NCBI GenBank assembly: GCA_021300155.1
Contig: JAJTID010000031.1
Location: forward strand, 1-62,019
Origin: Pirellula sp.
GTDB taxonomy: Bacteria > Planctomycetota > Planctomycetia > Pirellulales > Pirellulaceae
Reading direction: 5' to 3'
Length of the DNA stretch: 62,019 bases
Every line of letters begins with the position of its first letter. Within the stretch, counting starts at the first letter, position 1. The position numbers and the translations under genes were made by a program. This document shows, one piece after another, positions 26,120-34,658 of the stretch. The notes beneath the pieces were generated by a model that was not told the DNA's origin, ran no database searches, and saw nothing but the letters and a program-made list of their open reading frames with translations.

Positions 26120-27178
26120 ATGAACGACGACAAAATTCCTATTTCTTCCCAGGAACTGCCATCCGAAGCGTTTGGCGAGGACGAAAAGGCCAGACCGCAA
26201 CCCGCCGACGAGCCACCGTATTCGTTGGAAAGTGATGATCTCATCGACATGATGAGGCGGACCGTCGATCGGCTTCATTTGGATGGCACAACTCGTGGCG
26301 ATTTGAAAATTTTGAGTCGGTCGCTTCGAGAGTTGAGGTATGCATTCAAGGTCTTCCAGCCGTACCGACGTCGAAGAAAAGTAACCATCTTTGGATCCGC
26401 ACGCACGCAACCAGACCATCCAACCTACAAGATCGCTGTCGAACTTGGAAAACGAATGGCCGAGCATGGCTGGATGGTTATCACCGGCGCAGGGGGGGGC
26501 ATCATGGAAGCCGGCCATAAAGGGGCTGGACGCGAAATGTCGATGGGGCTCAACATCATGTTGCCCTTCGAGCAATCGGCGAATCCATACATCCAAGGGG
26601 ACCCCAAACTGGTCACGCTGAAGTACTTCTTCACTCGCAAATTAATGTTCGTGAAAGAATGCAGCGCTGTCGTTTGTTGTCCTGGAGGATTCGGAACATT
26701 AGATGAAACGCTCGAAGTGTTGACGCTGCTTCAAACAGGCAAGCAAACGATGTTTCCTTTGGTCCTTTTGGATGAAGCTAACGGGACTTTTTGGCGGGGC
26801 ATGGAAAAGTTCTTCCTGGAAGAGTTGATGAAGAGTCGACTAATTAGTCCAGACGATGTTCATCTTTATAGGATTGTGCATTCGGTGGACGAAGTGATGG
26901 AAGAGATCTCCACTTTCTATCGTGTGTACCACAGTATGCGATATGTGAATGACACTTTGATCCTGAGAATGACAAAGAGTCTAACTACGGAAACGCTTGC
27001 CGAACTCAATCGCGAGTTCAAAGACATTGTTGTTTCCGGAGTGATTGAACAACGAGGCCCACTCCCTGAGGAATCTTCCGAACCCGAGTTGGCCGAGATG
27101 CCTCGTTGTGTGTTCCACTTCAATCGCCGTAACCTCGGTCGATTGCGCCAATTGATCAATCGAATCAATCAAGGGTAG
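26120..27178 (+). CDS. LOG-family nucleotide 5'-monophosphate phosphoribohydrolase-like protein
   Basis: A cytoplasmic protein of 352 residues. The Rossmann core (about 85-270) contains VTIFGSARTQPDHP, GAGGGIMEAGHKGA and PGGFGTLDETLEVLTLLQ (from 188), the defining motifs of the LOG/YgdH/PpnN family once labelled lysine decarboxylase. Members hydrolyse nucleoside monophosphates at the N-glycosidic bond; plant-type members activate cytokinins. An N-terminal acidic extension (1-45) and a C-terminal tail of about 70 residues are additional. GGAG precedes the ATG. A run of eight G lies inside the GAGGGI codons at 26492-26499. A good terminator follows. Confidence 0.88.
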   Translation: MNDDKIPISSQELPSEAFGEDEKARPQPADEPPYSLESDDLIDMMRRTVDRLHLDGTTRGDLKILSRSLRELRYAFKVFQPYRRRRKVTIFGSARTQPDHPTYKIAVELGKRMAEHGWMVITGAGGGIMEAGHKGAGREMSMGLNIMLPFEQSANPYIQGDPKLVTLKYFFTRKLMFVKECSAVVCCPGGFGTLDETLEVLTLLQTGKQTMFPLVLLDEANGTFWRGMEKFFLEELMKSRLISPDDVHLYRIVHSVDEVMEEISTFYRVYHSMRYVNDTLILRMTKSLTTETLAELNREFKDIVVSGVIEQRGPLPEESSEPELAEMPRCVFHFNRRNLGRLRQLINRINQG

Positions 27179-27199
27179 GAGGGATTCGAGGCCAGAGAC

Positions 27200-27231
27200 A
27201 AGGATGGCTATCTACCATCCTTCACTTTTTC
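27200..27231 (+). terminator. Rho-independent-type terminator after the LOG-family gene
   Basis: AAGGATGG and CCATCCTT form a perfect 8-base stem with a 7-base loop, followed by CACTTTTTC. It lies 22 bases after the LOG-family stop, in the right orientation. This is the most convincing intrinsic terminator in the window. Confidence 0.75.
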
Positions 27232-27590
27232 GGCTGTATCCACTAGCTATGAATGCCAAGTGCCTGGTATCTTCGGAAAGGGTTGGTGTTGCAGCGTCGA
27301 GTTGATTCGCAAGTTGCGAATACACCCTTCTCCCATGCTTCCAGGAGTGGCGACCAAGGGCCAGGGAGTTTGCACTGTCTTGTGCAAATACCTCGCAATT
27401 CGGCCTTCCCATCGCAAAGCCTTGCTGGGCTCGCCCTACCCGCAGGAGGGCGGAAACGCGTCGATGTTCGGCGATTGATTGGAATCATGTTGCATGCCAT
27501 TGCGTGGAGCCGTCACCCATCGGGGATGGGGAGTTGGTGCTGAAAGTTGGTTGGATGCTCCGGGCAGATCGTGCATGAGAAAGTGCTCGT
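27232..27590. other. Intergenic region, no gene seen
   Basis: Some 360 bases lie between the terminator and the end of the convergent oxidoreductase gene. ORFs on the plus strand (for example 27253-27543) have no protein-like character and no RBS. Part of it (CACCCATCGGGGATGGGGAG near 27512) is GC-rich and could be the remains of a repeat. I assign nothing here. Confidence 0.5.
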
Positions 27591-28670
27591 TCAACGGGTG
27601 AGGGACGAGGCTTGGAGTACTGTACGTTGTACAGATAGATCGTGTTCATAATCGAAATCGGTCTCTTTTTCACCCCGAATGATTTTAGCCATGTCGATTG
27701 CATCAGCGATGTAGCGAGTGAACTTCGGAAACGAGATCTCCTGTTGCCCCGATTTGTACGAGCTAACCGACTCAGCGAGAGTCAACCGCACAGACGGATT
27801 GTCGAGCGGTTGAACATGAAACGTCCCTTTCGTTCCACATACGACCAAATGTCGGCGTGCATTTCCATCGACCTCTTGTGCGCTCGACTTCACAGTCGCC
27901 AGTGCTCGGGGATACTCGAGCACTGCCAACGCATTGTCTAGCAGTGCATCATTTGATGGGGAGACATGTTGATGAAAGCCAGTAACCTGGGACGGTTCGC
28001 CCAATATCGAATGCACGAGATCAATCAGATGACAGCCCAATTCAAACATCATACCCCCTCGATAGGCAGCATGCGCGATTCTTCCCTCCGGGGCTACGAC
28101 TTTGCTCATCACAGCATGGACTTCGAAAATATCCCCAAGCCATCCTTCGCGTAGGAACTGCTTCAGCAACAAGATCGCTGGGTTGTAGCGATACATGTAG
28201 CCCATCTGAACGAGCAATTTTTTCTGCTTGGCAATGGACAAAATCTTCTTGAACTGCGAAAGAGACTCACCGGCAGGCTTATCGATATGAATGTGTATTC
28301 CTCGCGATACACACTTTTCTGCTACAGGCAGCAGATCCTTGACTTCTGTTTCCACCAAGACAGCTGACAGGTCAGGCATCTCGAGCAATTGCTCCATCGT
28401 CATCCATCGCAAGTCGCGAAATGCAGGTTGTTGCATCGCTTGATCACGAAGTTTTTGGTCGGGTTCGACGATCCCAACGATCTCATAGTCAGGCAAGGAT
28501 CGATACACCGAAAGTTTGTTCGCATGCCCGTGGCCAACACCAATCTGTCCGATACGGATCTTGGCCGGGTTCGTTGAATGAGCGAGCGCGCTGGGGGAAA
28601 CAAGAGCCGAAATGACTCCCGCCTTGATGACAGATCGTCGGTGCGAGTCGTGGTTCGTGGAAGAATGCAT
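27591..28670 (-). CDS. Gfo/Idh/MocA-family oxidoreductase, exported
   Basis: A protein of 359 residues. The N-terminus MHSSTNHDSHRRSVIKAGVI looks like a twin-arginine signal, as is usual for planctomycete members. The NAD(P)-binding domain starts KIRIGQIGVGHGHANKLS. The family motif HIDKPAGESLSQFKKIL (the EKP-like motif, here DKP) is near 125, and MGYMYRYNPAILLLKQFL follows. It probably oxidises or isomerises a sugar or cyclitol. The ATG at 28670 has GAGG upstream; six more codons are possible from 28688. It stands alone between convergent and divergent neighbours, so the substrate cannot be inferred. Confidence 0.85.
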   Translation of the reverse strand: MHSSTNHDSHRRSVIKAGVISALVSPSALAHSTNPAKIRIGQIGVGHGHANKLSVYRSLPDYEIVGIVEPDQKLRDQAMQQPAFRDLRWMTMEQLLEMPDLSAVLVETEVKDLLPVAEKCVSRGIHIHIDKPAGESLSQFKKILSIAKQKKLLVQMGYMYRYNPAILLLKQFLREGWLGDIFEVHAVMSKVVAPEGRIAHAAYRGGMMFELGCHLIDLVHSILGEPSQVTGFHQHVSPSNDALLDNALAVLEYPRALATVKSSAQEVDGNARRHLVVCGTKGTFHVQPLDNPSVRLTLAESVSSYKSGQQEISFPKFTRYIADAIDMAKIIRGEKETDFDYEHDLSVQRTVLQASSLTR

Positions 28671-28904
28671 AAAGGCCTCGGGGATCATTGGTAATGGCTT
28701 CAGTCCAGAAATCCTAATTCTAGGGGAAAGATCGGATGGTGGGGTGAATCGAACGAATCATCGTGGTTGTAAGGAAACTGACGTTGTGCCGACGCATCTC
28801 ATGCTATGGTCCCAACGAATTTTATTGAGTCACCACCGGGTGCAATTAGAATCGAACGAATTGAACATTTGACAACTTTTGATTCCACGATTGAGCTCGA
28901 AACC

Positions 28905-29498
28905 ATGAAAATCACTAGCCTCGCTATTGCAGCAATTTGCTCGTTTGCCTCCCCGTATGCAATGGGACAAGAGGCGGAAGCAAAGGCTGTTCCAGCCGCA
29001 AAGCCTGCAGCAAAACCAGCGCCCGCTGCCGCATTGAGCGTCACCGTCGATTTAGTGGGTGGACAAAAGGTATCGGGCGTTATCAACGATTTAACGGCAC
29101 TTCCTTTTCAATTGTCGTTCGGGGCTGTCGAAATTGACCTAGCTCTCATCGCCGGAGTCAAGTTCGCTTCGTCGGAAGATTCTGTAACCACTGTGATCTT
29201 GAACAACGGAGATTCTGTCACGGGGGCTACAACGCTCAAGCAATTGACCGTCGAAACCGATTGGGGGCAAGCGAAAGTCAATGGTTCTACAATCGCTTCG
29301 ATACTGTTCATTCCCGACCTAAAGTGGAACGCAACGATGACCATGACGGGGAAGAGATGGAATCTAGTTGACTCAAAGAATTCGGCCCCGTCGGGCAGTG
29401 GATCTTCGGTTCCCAACACATCGAGTTCCGGGACAGTTATTCCTTCGGCTAGTGGTAGCAATCTGCCGCGTCCAGCGATTCAGCCTGGACGTAACTAG
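28905..29498 (+). CDS. Secreted protein of unknown function
   Basis: A protein of 197 residues with a signal peptide (about 1-20, ending YAMGQ), an Ala/Lys/Pro-rich linker (AKAVPAAKPAAKPAPAAA), a beta-rich domain of about 110 residues (VTVDLVGGQKVSGVINDL, later ITTVILNNGDSVTGATTL-like strands) and a Ser/Gly/Pro tail. The domain resembles planctomycete proteins with short repeated strand motifs of the type G-x-x-V-x-G. The ATG at 28905 begins the signal peptide. No enzyme motif is present. A loose hairpin (TTCGGG/CCCGAA) lies downstream at about 29515-29545. Confidence 0.75.
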   Translation: MKITSLAIAAICSFASPYAMGQEAEAKAVPAAKPAAKPAPAAALSVTVDLVGGQKVSGVINDLTALPFQLSFGAVEIDLALIAGVKFASSEDSVTTVILNNGDSVTGATTLKQLTVETDWGQAKVNGSTIASILFIPDLKWNATMTMTGKRWNLVDSKNSAPSGSGSSVPNTSSSGTVIPSASGSNLPRPAIQPGRN

Positions 29499-29787
29499 AA
29501 AACAGAGGCATTCGGGCGTGTTGAACTAATCACCACCCGAAGTGTGAGTTTTGAAATGGAGGATTCGACGCTTCGAGATGCGTTGTTCTTAGGTTTTCCG
29601 CGGTCGTACTTCTCCGCCCTCACTGCATCGCCGCTTCACGGGCAGAATCGACAAGATAGCATTTGGTAAACTGCGCGGTTCAGGACGCCTTTTCCGATAA
29701 AATTGATTTTTCCGTCAAGAATACGACCTTTGATCCCGATATTCGAGAGTGTGGCTAAGTACTTTCATAGGGATGGGAAGATCAGAC

Positions 29788-30318
29788 ATGGTTCAGGCTT
29801 CAAGGCAAAACAGCTTGGCGAGCACTTTCGGGCTTTTCGCGTTCTGTACATTGGTTGTCACTCTAGGCGGATGTTCGTCACTTATGGGACGTAGCAAAGG
29901 GCCGATGGACAATGTCGACCTGAGGAGTTTGAAAGCGGCGGGATACTCTGTCGGAGCGTCGGGAGTGGACAAACCCCTGCTGACAGACAATGGCGAACCC
30001 TGTGTCATGCTCGAAATCAACGACGGAAAAAAACACTACGAGAAACTACCTTTGCAACAAGGCCAGTCTCTTTTTGTGGGTGATGTTGTCCGGGATGCAC
30101 AATTGTTCAAGAAAATGGGTCGAATGAAAGCAACAGTCCTTCGTCCCAATGGTGCGAATCGTCCACCGGTCCGACTAGATGTCGACTTTGATGATTCGGG
30201 TAAAAATGTGATGGAAGGTCAGAACTATTCCCTGAGAGCTGGCGACCATGTCGTGATTCGTCGTGACGAGTCTTCCTTTGTCGGCGAAATGATGAAGTCG
30301 ATGTCGTTGGGCAAGTAG
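29788..30318 (+). CDS. Putative lipoprotein with an SLBB-like tail
   Basis: A protein of 176 residues. The N-terminal hydrophobic stretch ends in the lipobox TLGGC with Cys29, so it is a likely outer- or inner-membrane lipoprotein. The soluble part ends SLRAGDHVVIRRDESSF, the closing phrase seen in polysaccharide-export SLBB domains (…GD-V-V). GGGAAGA lies upstream of the ATG at 29788; the frame also opens earlier at 29749. It sits 26 bases before the AEC transporter, so they may share a transcript. The export link is inferred only. Confidence 0.7.
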   Translation: MVQASRQNSLASTFGLFAFCTLVVTLGGCSSLMGRSKGPMDNVDLRSLKAAGYSVGASGVDKPLLTDNGEPCVMLEINDGKKHYEKLPLQQGQSLFVGDVVRDAQLFKKMGRMKATVLRPNGANRPPVRLDVDFDDSGKNVMEGQNYSLRAGDHVVIRRDESSFVGEMMKSMSLGK

Positions 30319-30343
30319 CCTGCAAGATAAGTTTGGAGAACGA

Positions 30344-31306
30344 TTGAACGTCGAATTCCTCAGTATTGCTTCCACCGTTTCTGGCGTTTTCTTGGTGATG
30401 CTAGTGGGTGCGGTAGCTCGCTATCTTAAGTGGTTTACCAGTGAAGTGGATCGTTCGCTCGCTGGATTTCTATCGAATGTTTTGTTGCCGTCCTTTTTCT
30501 TTCATAGAATCATGACGGACACCAAGATGTCTACCGATCTCGGCGCATGGACACCGTCATTCTTCGGAGCAGCATTGACGATTCTCGGATTCGGAGTCGC
30601 TACTTGCGCTGCGTTCGCGTTAGGTCGATGGTTTTGCCTCGGCGACGGAAGCAGGAAACGCACATTTGCATTATGCTCCGGCATCGCCAACTATGGATAT
30701 ATTCCATTCCCTCTCGCAGAGGTCTTTTATCCGGGTTGCATTGTCACTCTCCTGATCCACAACGTCGGAGTCGACATAGCTCTGTGGAGTGTGGGGCTGT
30801 TCATCATTAGCGGAAAAGGGCTGCGCGAATCATGGCGCAGGATTTTGTTCAGCCCACCATTGGTGTCTGTTACGATTGCGCTCTTGATTCGACAATGGAG
30901 CCTGACCGAGTGGATCCCTCGCCCCTTGTTGAGCATGACCGAGCAACTTGGGCGTTGTTCCATACCGATCGGGCTCGTTCTCAGTGGAGCGATTGTCTAT
31001 GACTGCATCACGAAGGTGAAGATCTCGGAAGCGTGGAGACCTCTACTGTTGGCTGTCGCGGTCCGAATCGTGATATTGCCCATCCTTTTTTTGGCAATTG
31101 CGAAGTATTCAGGGGTTACCCGCGAGCTTCAAGAGGTTCTGTTGTTGCAAGCGGCAATGCCAACGGCAACGTTTCCAATTGTGATGACCCGACTCTTTAA
31201 CCAGCATATCGAAACGGCGTGTACTGTTGTCGTGGGAACTTCACTTTTGGGACTGATAACCATCCCATTCTGGATGGTCAGTGGAGCGAGTTGGCTGGGA
31301 TTCTAA
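30344..31306 (+). CDS. AEC-family transporter (auxin efflux carrier type)
   Basis: An integral membrane protein of 320 residues with about ten hydrophobic spans in two similar halves. The start of the first half (LVGAVARYLKWFTSEVDRSL, then LSNVLLPSFFFHRI) and the second-half phrase AAMPTATFPIVMTRL are characteristic of the AEC/MleP family, which moves small organic acids or related solutes. The start is TTG with GGAG seven bases upstream. Its TAA stop interlocks with the stop of the convergent Flp pilin gene (CTAA). Confidence 0.88.
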   Translation: MNVEFLSIASTVSGVFLVMLVGAVARYLKWFTSEVDRSLAGFLSNVLLPSFFFHRIMTDTKMSTDLGAWTPSFFGAALTILGFGVATCAAFALGRWFCLGDGSRKRTFALCSGIANYGYIPFPLAEVFYPGCIVTLLIHNVGVDIALWSVGLFIISGKGLRESWRRILFSPPLVSVTIALLIRQWSLTEWIPRPLLSMTEQLGRCSIPIGLVLSGAIVYDCITKVKISEAWRPLLLAVAVRIVILPILFLAIAKYSGVTRELQEVLLLQAAMPTATFPIVMTRLFNQHIETACTVVVGTSLLGLITIPFWMVSGASWLGF

Positions 31307-31494
31307 GGAGACAGTGACTGGTTGATGGCGTCTCCCGAAGTGTTGAAACTATCTCGCATTCGGGATGCAACCTGCGCAACGCTAGCAACGACGGCCACAG
31401 AGATAAGAGACGCCACCACCGCGTATTCGATAGCGGTGGCGCCGCAGTCGTCCCAGAACAAACTATGGATTATTCTGATGATTCTTTTTTTCAT
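31303..31494 (-). CDS. Flp/Fap-type pilin
   Basis: A protein of 63 residues with a basic leader, then CG before ATAIEYAVVASLISVAVV; Glu is at +5 after the expected cleavage after Gly18, and EYA is the Flp signature. After processing by a TadV-type peptidase it would form thin tight-adherence pili or a pseudopilus. AGGAG lies well upstream of the ATG. No Tad assembly genes are near, so it depends on machinery encoded elsewhere. Confidence 0.88.
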   Translation of the reverse strand: MKKRIIRIIHSLFWDDCGATAIEYAVVASLISVAVVASVAQVASRMRDSFNTSGDAINQSLSP

Positions 31495-31838
31495 GGGGAG
31501 GCTCCTGTAGTTCTCACGCGAGCTAGGCCATATAGGATTGCATTATCAAAGCCTTTTGGCCAATCGGATTTTGTGGAAAACACGGATCTAGCCAATGAAT
31601 CGTTGAGAAATTTGTCATATTCGTCAAAATTGTCACCACAGGCAACGACCTTGCTTTCAGGAACACCAGCATCAGTTTGAACCGGCGGAATTGAGGCAGT
31701 AGGAATCGGAGTGGCTTCCGAATGGACGCATCTCTCGTCAAAGTCTAACTGACTCGTTAAAGTTGTATCCACACCTGTGATCGAATCCCCCACGATCGCG
31801 GTCGCGCCCAATAGAGAAGAACAGGTCTGATTTTGCAA
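31491..31838 (-). CDS. Doubtful small protein upstream of the Flp pilin
   Basis: A frame of 115 residues starting at a TTG, with its stop overlapping the Flp start as ATGA. That overlap hints at a real gene, but there is no signal peptide, no clear RBS, no known domain and no hydrophobic core. The start lies in the loop of a 7-base inverted repeat (AACAGGT at 31820, ACCTGTT at 31840). It may be just the leader of the pilin gene. The stretch 31839-31906 holds the start region of the divergent SCO gene. Confidence 0.25.
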   Translation of the reverse strand: MQNQTCSSLLGATAIVGDSITGVDTTLTSQLDFDERCVHSEATPIPTASIPPVQTDAGVPESKVVACGDNFDEYDKFLNDSLARSVFSTKSDWPKGFDNAILYGLARVRTTGASP

Positions 31839-31906
31839 AACCTGTTAACCACGCGGCTCACACAAGTGGGGCTTTTTTTGCGTCATTATTTCGATAGGAA
31901 AGAACT

Positions 31907-32629
31907 TTGAATCGTACAACCCTACGTATTCTGGGAGTTGCGGCCGGGATCCTGCTTGGGACGATTTCCGCCATTTCTTTTCGCGCTTACCGTACATCGC
32001 GAATTTCTGGCATCGAGACAACCTCGGGCAACCCGTTGAGTAACTCGAATGCAGTTTCCGTGGAGGATGAAGATGATGACTGGGACATTAAGCCGCCCGT
32101 TGCCGATCCCGGAAAACGCAAAGCATTGGCGAGTCTGGTCGCTTCGTCAAAACAAGAGCCGAAGTGGTTGAAGGACTTCGAGTTTGAAGACCAACTCGGT
32201 CGCAAGATTTCTTCGGAGACGCTGAAAGGACAACCCTATGTTGCATGTTTCTTCTTCACGACTTGCAAAGGGAGTTGTCCACGTCAATCCTCGCAAATGC
32301 AATTGCTTCAAAACAAGTTCAAAGACAAGCCGATCCGATTTGTCAGCATTACCGTTGACCCAGAAATCGATACTCGTGAGGTATTGGCAGAGTACGCAGA
32401 GTCCTTCCAAGCGAACCCTGACCGTTGGCACTTCCTTCGGGGGGATATGGTCTATACAGAGCGTGTTGGTGTCGAGAAGTTTTTTCTAGATGGTGTTGAA
32501 AAGAGAGGTCATCCGGATCGATTTTGCCTTGTGAACGCCGAGGGGGATATCGTAGGCTCGTACGTTTGGCTCGATGTCGATGAGCGAGAGTTGCTTCTAA
32601 AGCACATTGCTGAACTTATTGAAGGCTAG
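31907..32629 (+). CDS. SCO1/SenC-family copper chaperone
   Basis: A protein of 240 residues with one N-terminal membrane anchor (about 8-25), an acidic linker (SVEDEDDDWD) and a thioredoxin-fold domain. The metal-binding motif is FTTCKGSCPRQ, with Cys120 and Cys124 in the SCO C-x3-C pattern, and a later RGHPDRF supplies the conserved His. SCO proteins deliver copper to the CuA site of cytochrome c oxidase on the outside of the membrane. The start is TTG after AGGAAAG. It is a single gene facing the flgL end. Confidence 0.88.
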   Translation: MNRTTLRILGVAAGILLGTISAISFRAYRTSRISGIETTSGNPLSNSNAVSVEDEDDDWDIKPPVADPGKRKALASLVASSKQEPKWLKDFEFEDQLGRKISSETLKGQPYVACFFFTTCKGSCPRQSSQMQLLQNKFKDKPIRFVSITVDPEIDTREVLAEYAESFQANPDRWHFLRGDMVYTERVGVEKFFLDGVEKRGHPDRFCLVNAEGDIVGSYVWLDVDERELLLKHIAELIEG

Positions 32630-32667
32630 GGCCATATCGCCATTAAAAATAGGTGTGGCGAGTGGAG

Positions 32668-34656
32668 CTAGATGTAGTTGAACAAGGACGATTGACTTGC
32701 ATTTGCCAAGAGCTTTAGGCTTGCTTCATAAGCAGCCTGGCGTGCATTGAGATTGGAAATTACGGTCGCCAAATCCGCTTCCAAATTCCTGGACTCATCC
32801 TCTTTCAGTCCAACTTTCGTATCTTCTTGAAAAATCTTGAGACTATCGATTCGTTGTTGCTCAACGCCCAAAGAACCACGACTCAACGAGATACGTTCTA
32901 GATCTTTGTCGATTAGCTCAACAGCCCTGGCAATCTCGTTCGTGTCTTCGGATTGTATCGCGTCTCGCAATCGCTTGAGCGAGTTAAAGACTCCTTTAAC
33001 CTCTTGGGGATTTGGATCTCTACCGCTGAGTGTATAGTTTGTCCCGGAGGATGATGCTACAGACTCAGGCTGGCCGCGTGGTACTAACCCTAATTCAAAT
33101 GCAACATGGCTTCCGCCCGCCGAACGAACCTTGATTGGCCCCGCATCCGGACTTGGTGGTCCCGAGTAGTGGAGCGAAGTGAGCTCAATTCCGTTACCCA
33201 CCGATGCCAATGATGCCGTCACTCGCGTCGCAGCGTCTTGATTGGCAGCGTGGTTATTGATGGTATTCAGAATATCCGCAACCGTCGCCGCTCCATCCAA
33301 ATCGATATTCAGCGACGTTCCATCATTGCGTGTAATGATCAGATCCGTACCTTGTGTCGTCGTCAGACCACGTCCATAGTTCAACTCGGATATCTGCGTT
33401 CCACCATGAAACGTTCGAAGCCCTAAAGACTCGGCTAATGAGCCCTGCAATTCACCAATAGAAAACGCCGAGCCACTTTCTTTAGAACGAATTCGCAATC
33501 CTCGACCATCGGGAGCGATATCAGCGACAATAGGGGCACCGGAACGTTGAATCTTGTTCAGCACATCCTCTACGGTAACCGCATTCTCAAAAGTGATATC
33601 GTAGTTATGACCATTTTGCTGGATGCGAAGGCCATCATTCCAATCGAATCCAACGCCGCCATTCAATTGAGTCAGAAGTGTGGTCGGTCGAATGATGGGA
33701 TCGAGAGAAGAGCCGTTGATCGGAAGCGCAGGTGCGGGAGTCGTCGTCTGAATCCCTAGATCGGAGGCAGTTCGGCCAGAACCAACTTCCGAGACTCTTA
33801 ACGTCCCTGGTAGACCATCCAAATAGTTCAAGCTTAGCGAGCCGTTGGTCAATGTCACGACCACTTCTCTTTGGTCCAAAAAAACGTTCCCATTGATTTT
33901 GTTGGCGACATCCCCAACAAATTCGACATCTGCTAAATCGACGATCACCTGCGATGTCCCACTCGAGAGTTGAATCGCACCTGGTGCGATCCCTTGCCCA
34001 CCGTTGATGTCGGAAATGCGTGTTGACTGAAGGGCATTTGGATTGAGATCGATCCGACTTGTTACACCTTCCGACAACAGACCAAGAGCTTTCTGTCCGG
34101 TGACATTGTGAGTGATATAATCCCCAACGTCCGCAATTGTCTTCAGGTCAAGTTCATTTCCAGAGAATCGTATCGCGCCACGAAAATTTTCGATCGTTGG
34201 CGTATCGACTGCACCGCCCGTAAAGAGGTAACGATCTAGATAACGTGTATTCGCAACTGAAGTGAGTCTATCGATAGATGCATCAATCTGATTCACCCAG
34301 CCTCTACGTTCGGATTCACCTATGACATTGCCGGCTGCTTCGATACCTAGCCCTCTTAATTCCGTCATGAGGTCTTGGACATTCGCCAGATTCGATTCTG
34401 ATGCATTCAAGTAGCCCTGAGAAGAGTCGAGATTCTTGATCGTCTGATCACGAAACTCTAATTCTCGTTGCAATCCGATCACCCGAATGGCAGACGATGG
34501 ATCTTGACTCGGCCGGGAGTATCGTAGTCCAGTACTTAACTGTTGCTCTAGTTCCTGTATGGCAATACGTCCGTTTTGCACTTGGTAGAGCGATCGATAG
34601 CGACTGTTCGCATCACTGGTTCGACCTGCTACGACTGGATAAAACGAGCTGAGCAT
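32668..34656 (-). CDS. flgL: Flagellar hook-associated protein FlgL (HAP3)
   Basis: A protein of 662 residues. The N-terminal flagellin-like helices (YRSLYQVQNGRIAIQELEQQ, then LSTGLRYSRPSQDPSSAIRV) and the C-terminal helices (NLNARQAAYEASLKLLANAS) match FlgL, which joins hook and filament. It is about twice the length of enteric FlgL. The extra middle contains at least two Flagellin_IN-type repeats (DGLRIQQNGHNYDITFENAV and TDLIITRNDGTSLNIDLDGA, each followed by a VxDILNxI helix). It starts 2 bases after the flgK stop. Confidence 0.92.
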   Translation of the reverse strand: MLSSFYPVVAGRTSDANSRYRSLYQVQNGRIAIQELEQQLSTGLRYSRPSQDPSSAIRVIGLQRELEFRDQTIKNLDSSQGYLNASESNLANVQDLMTELRGLGIEAAGNVIGESERRGWVNQIDASIDRLTSVANTRYLDRYLFTGGAVDTPTIENFRGAIRFSGNELDLKTIADVGDYITHNVTGQKALGLLSEGVTSRIDLNPNALQSTRISDINGGQGIAPGAIQLSSGTSQVIVDLADVEFVGDVANKINGNVFLDQREVVVTLTNGSLSLNYLDGLPGTLRVSEVGSGRTASDLGIQTTTPAPALPINGSSLDPIIRPTTLLTQLNGGVGFDWNDGLRIQQNGHNYDITFENAVTVEDVLNKIQRSGAPIVADIAPDGRGLRIRSKESGSAFSIGELQGSLAESLGLRTFHGGTQISELNYGRGLTTTQGTDLIITRNDGTSLNIDLDGAATVADILNTINNHAANQDAATRVTASLASVGNGIELTSLHYSGPPSPDAGPIKVRSAGGSHVAFELGLVPRGQPESVASSSGTNYTLSGRDPNPQEVKGVFNSLKRLRDAIQSEDTNEIARAVELIDKDLERISLSRGSLGVEQQRIDSLKIFQEDTKVGLKEDESRNLEADLATVISNLNARQAAYEASLKLLANASQSSLFNYI

Positions 34657-34658
34657 GA

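Noticed and set aside
27253-27543. Plus-strand ORF of 96 codons after the terminator
   Set aside because: It starts shortly after a good terminator, lacks an RBS, and has no protein-like features.
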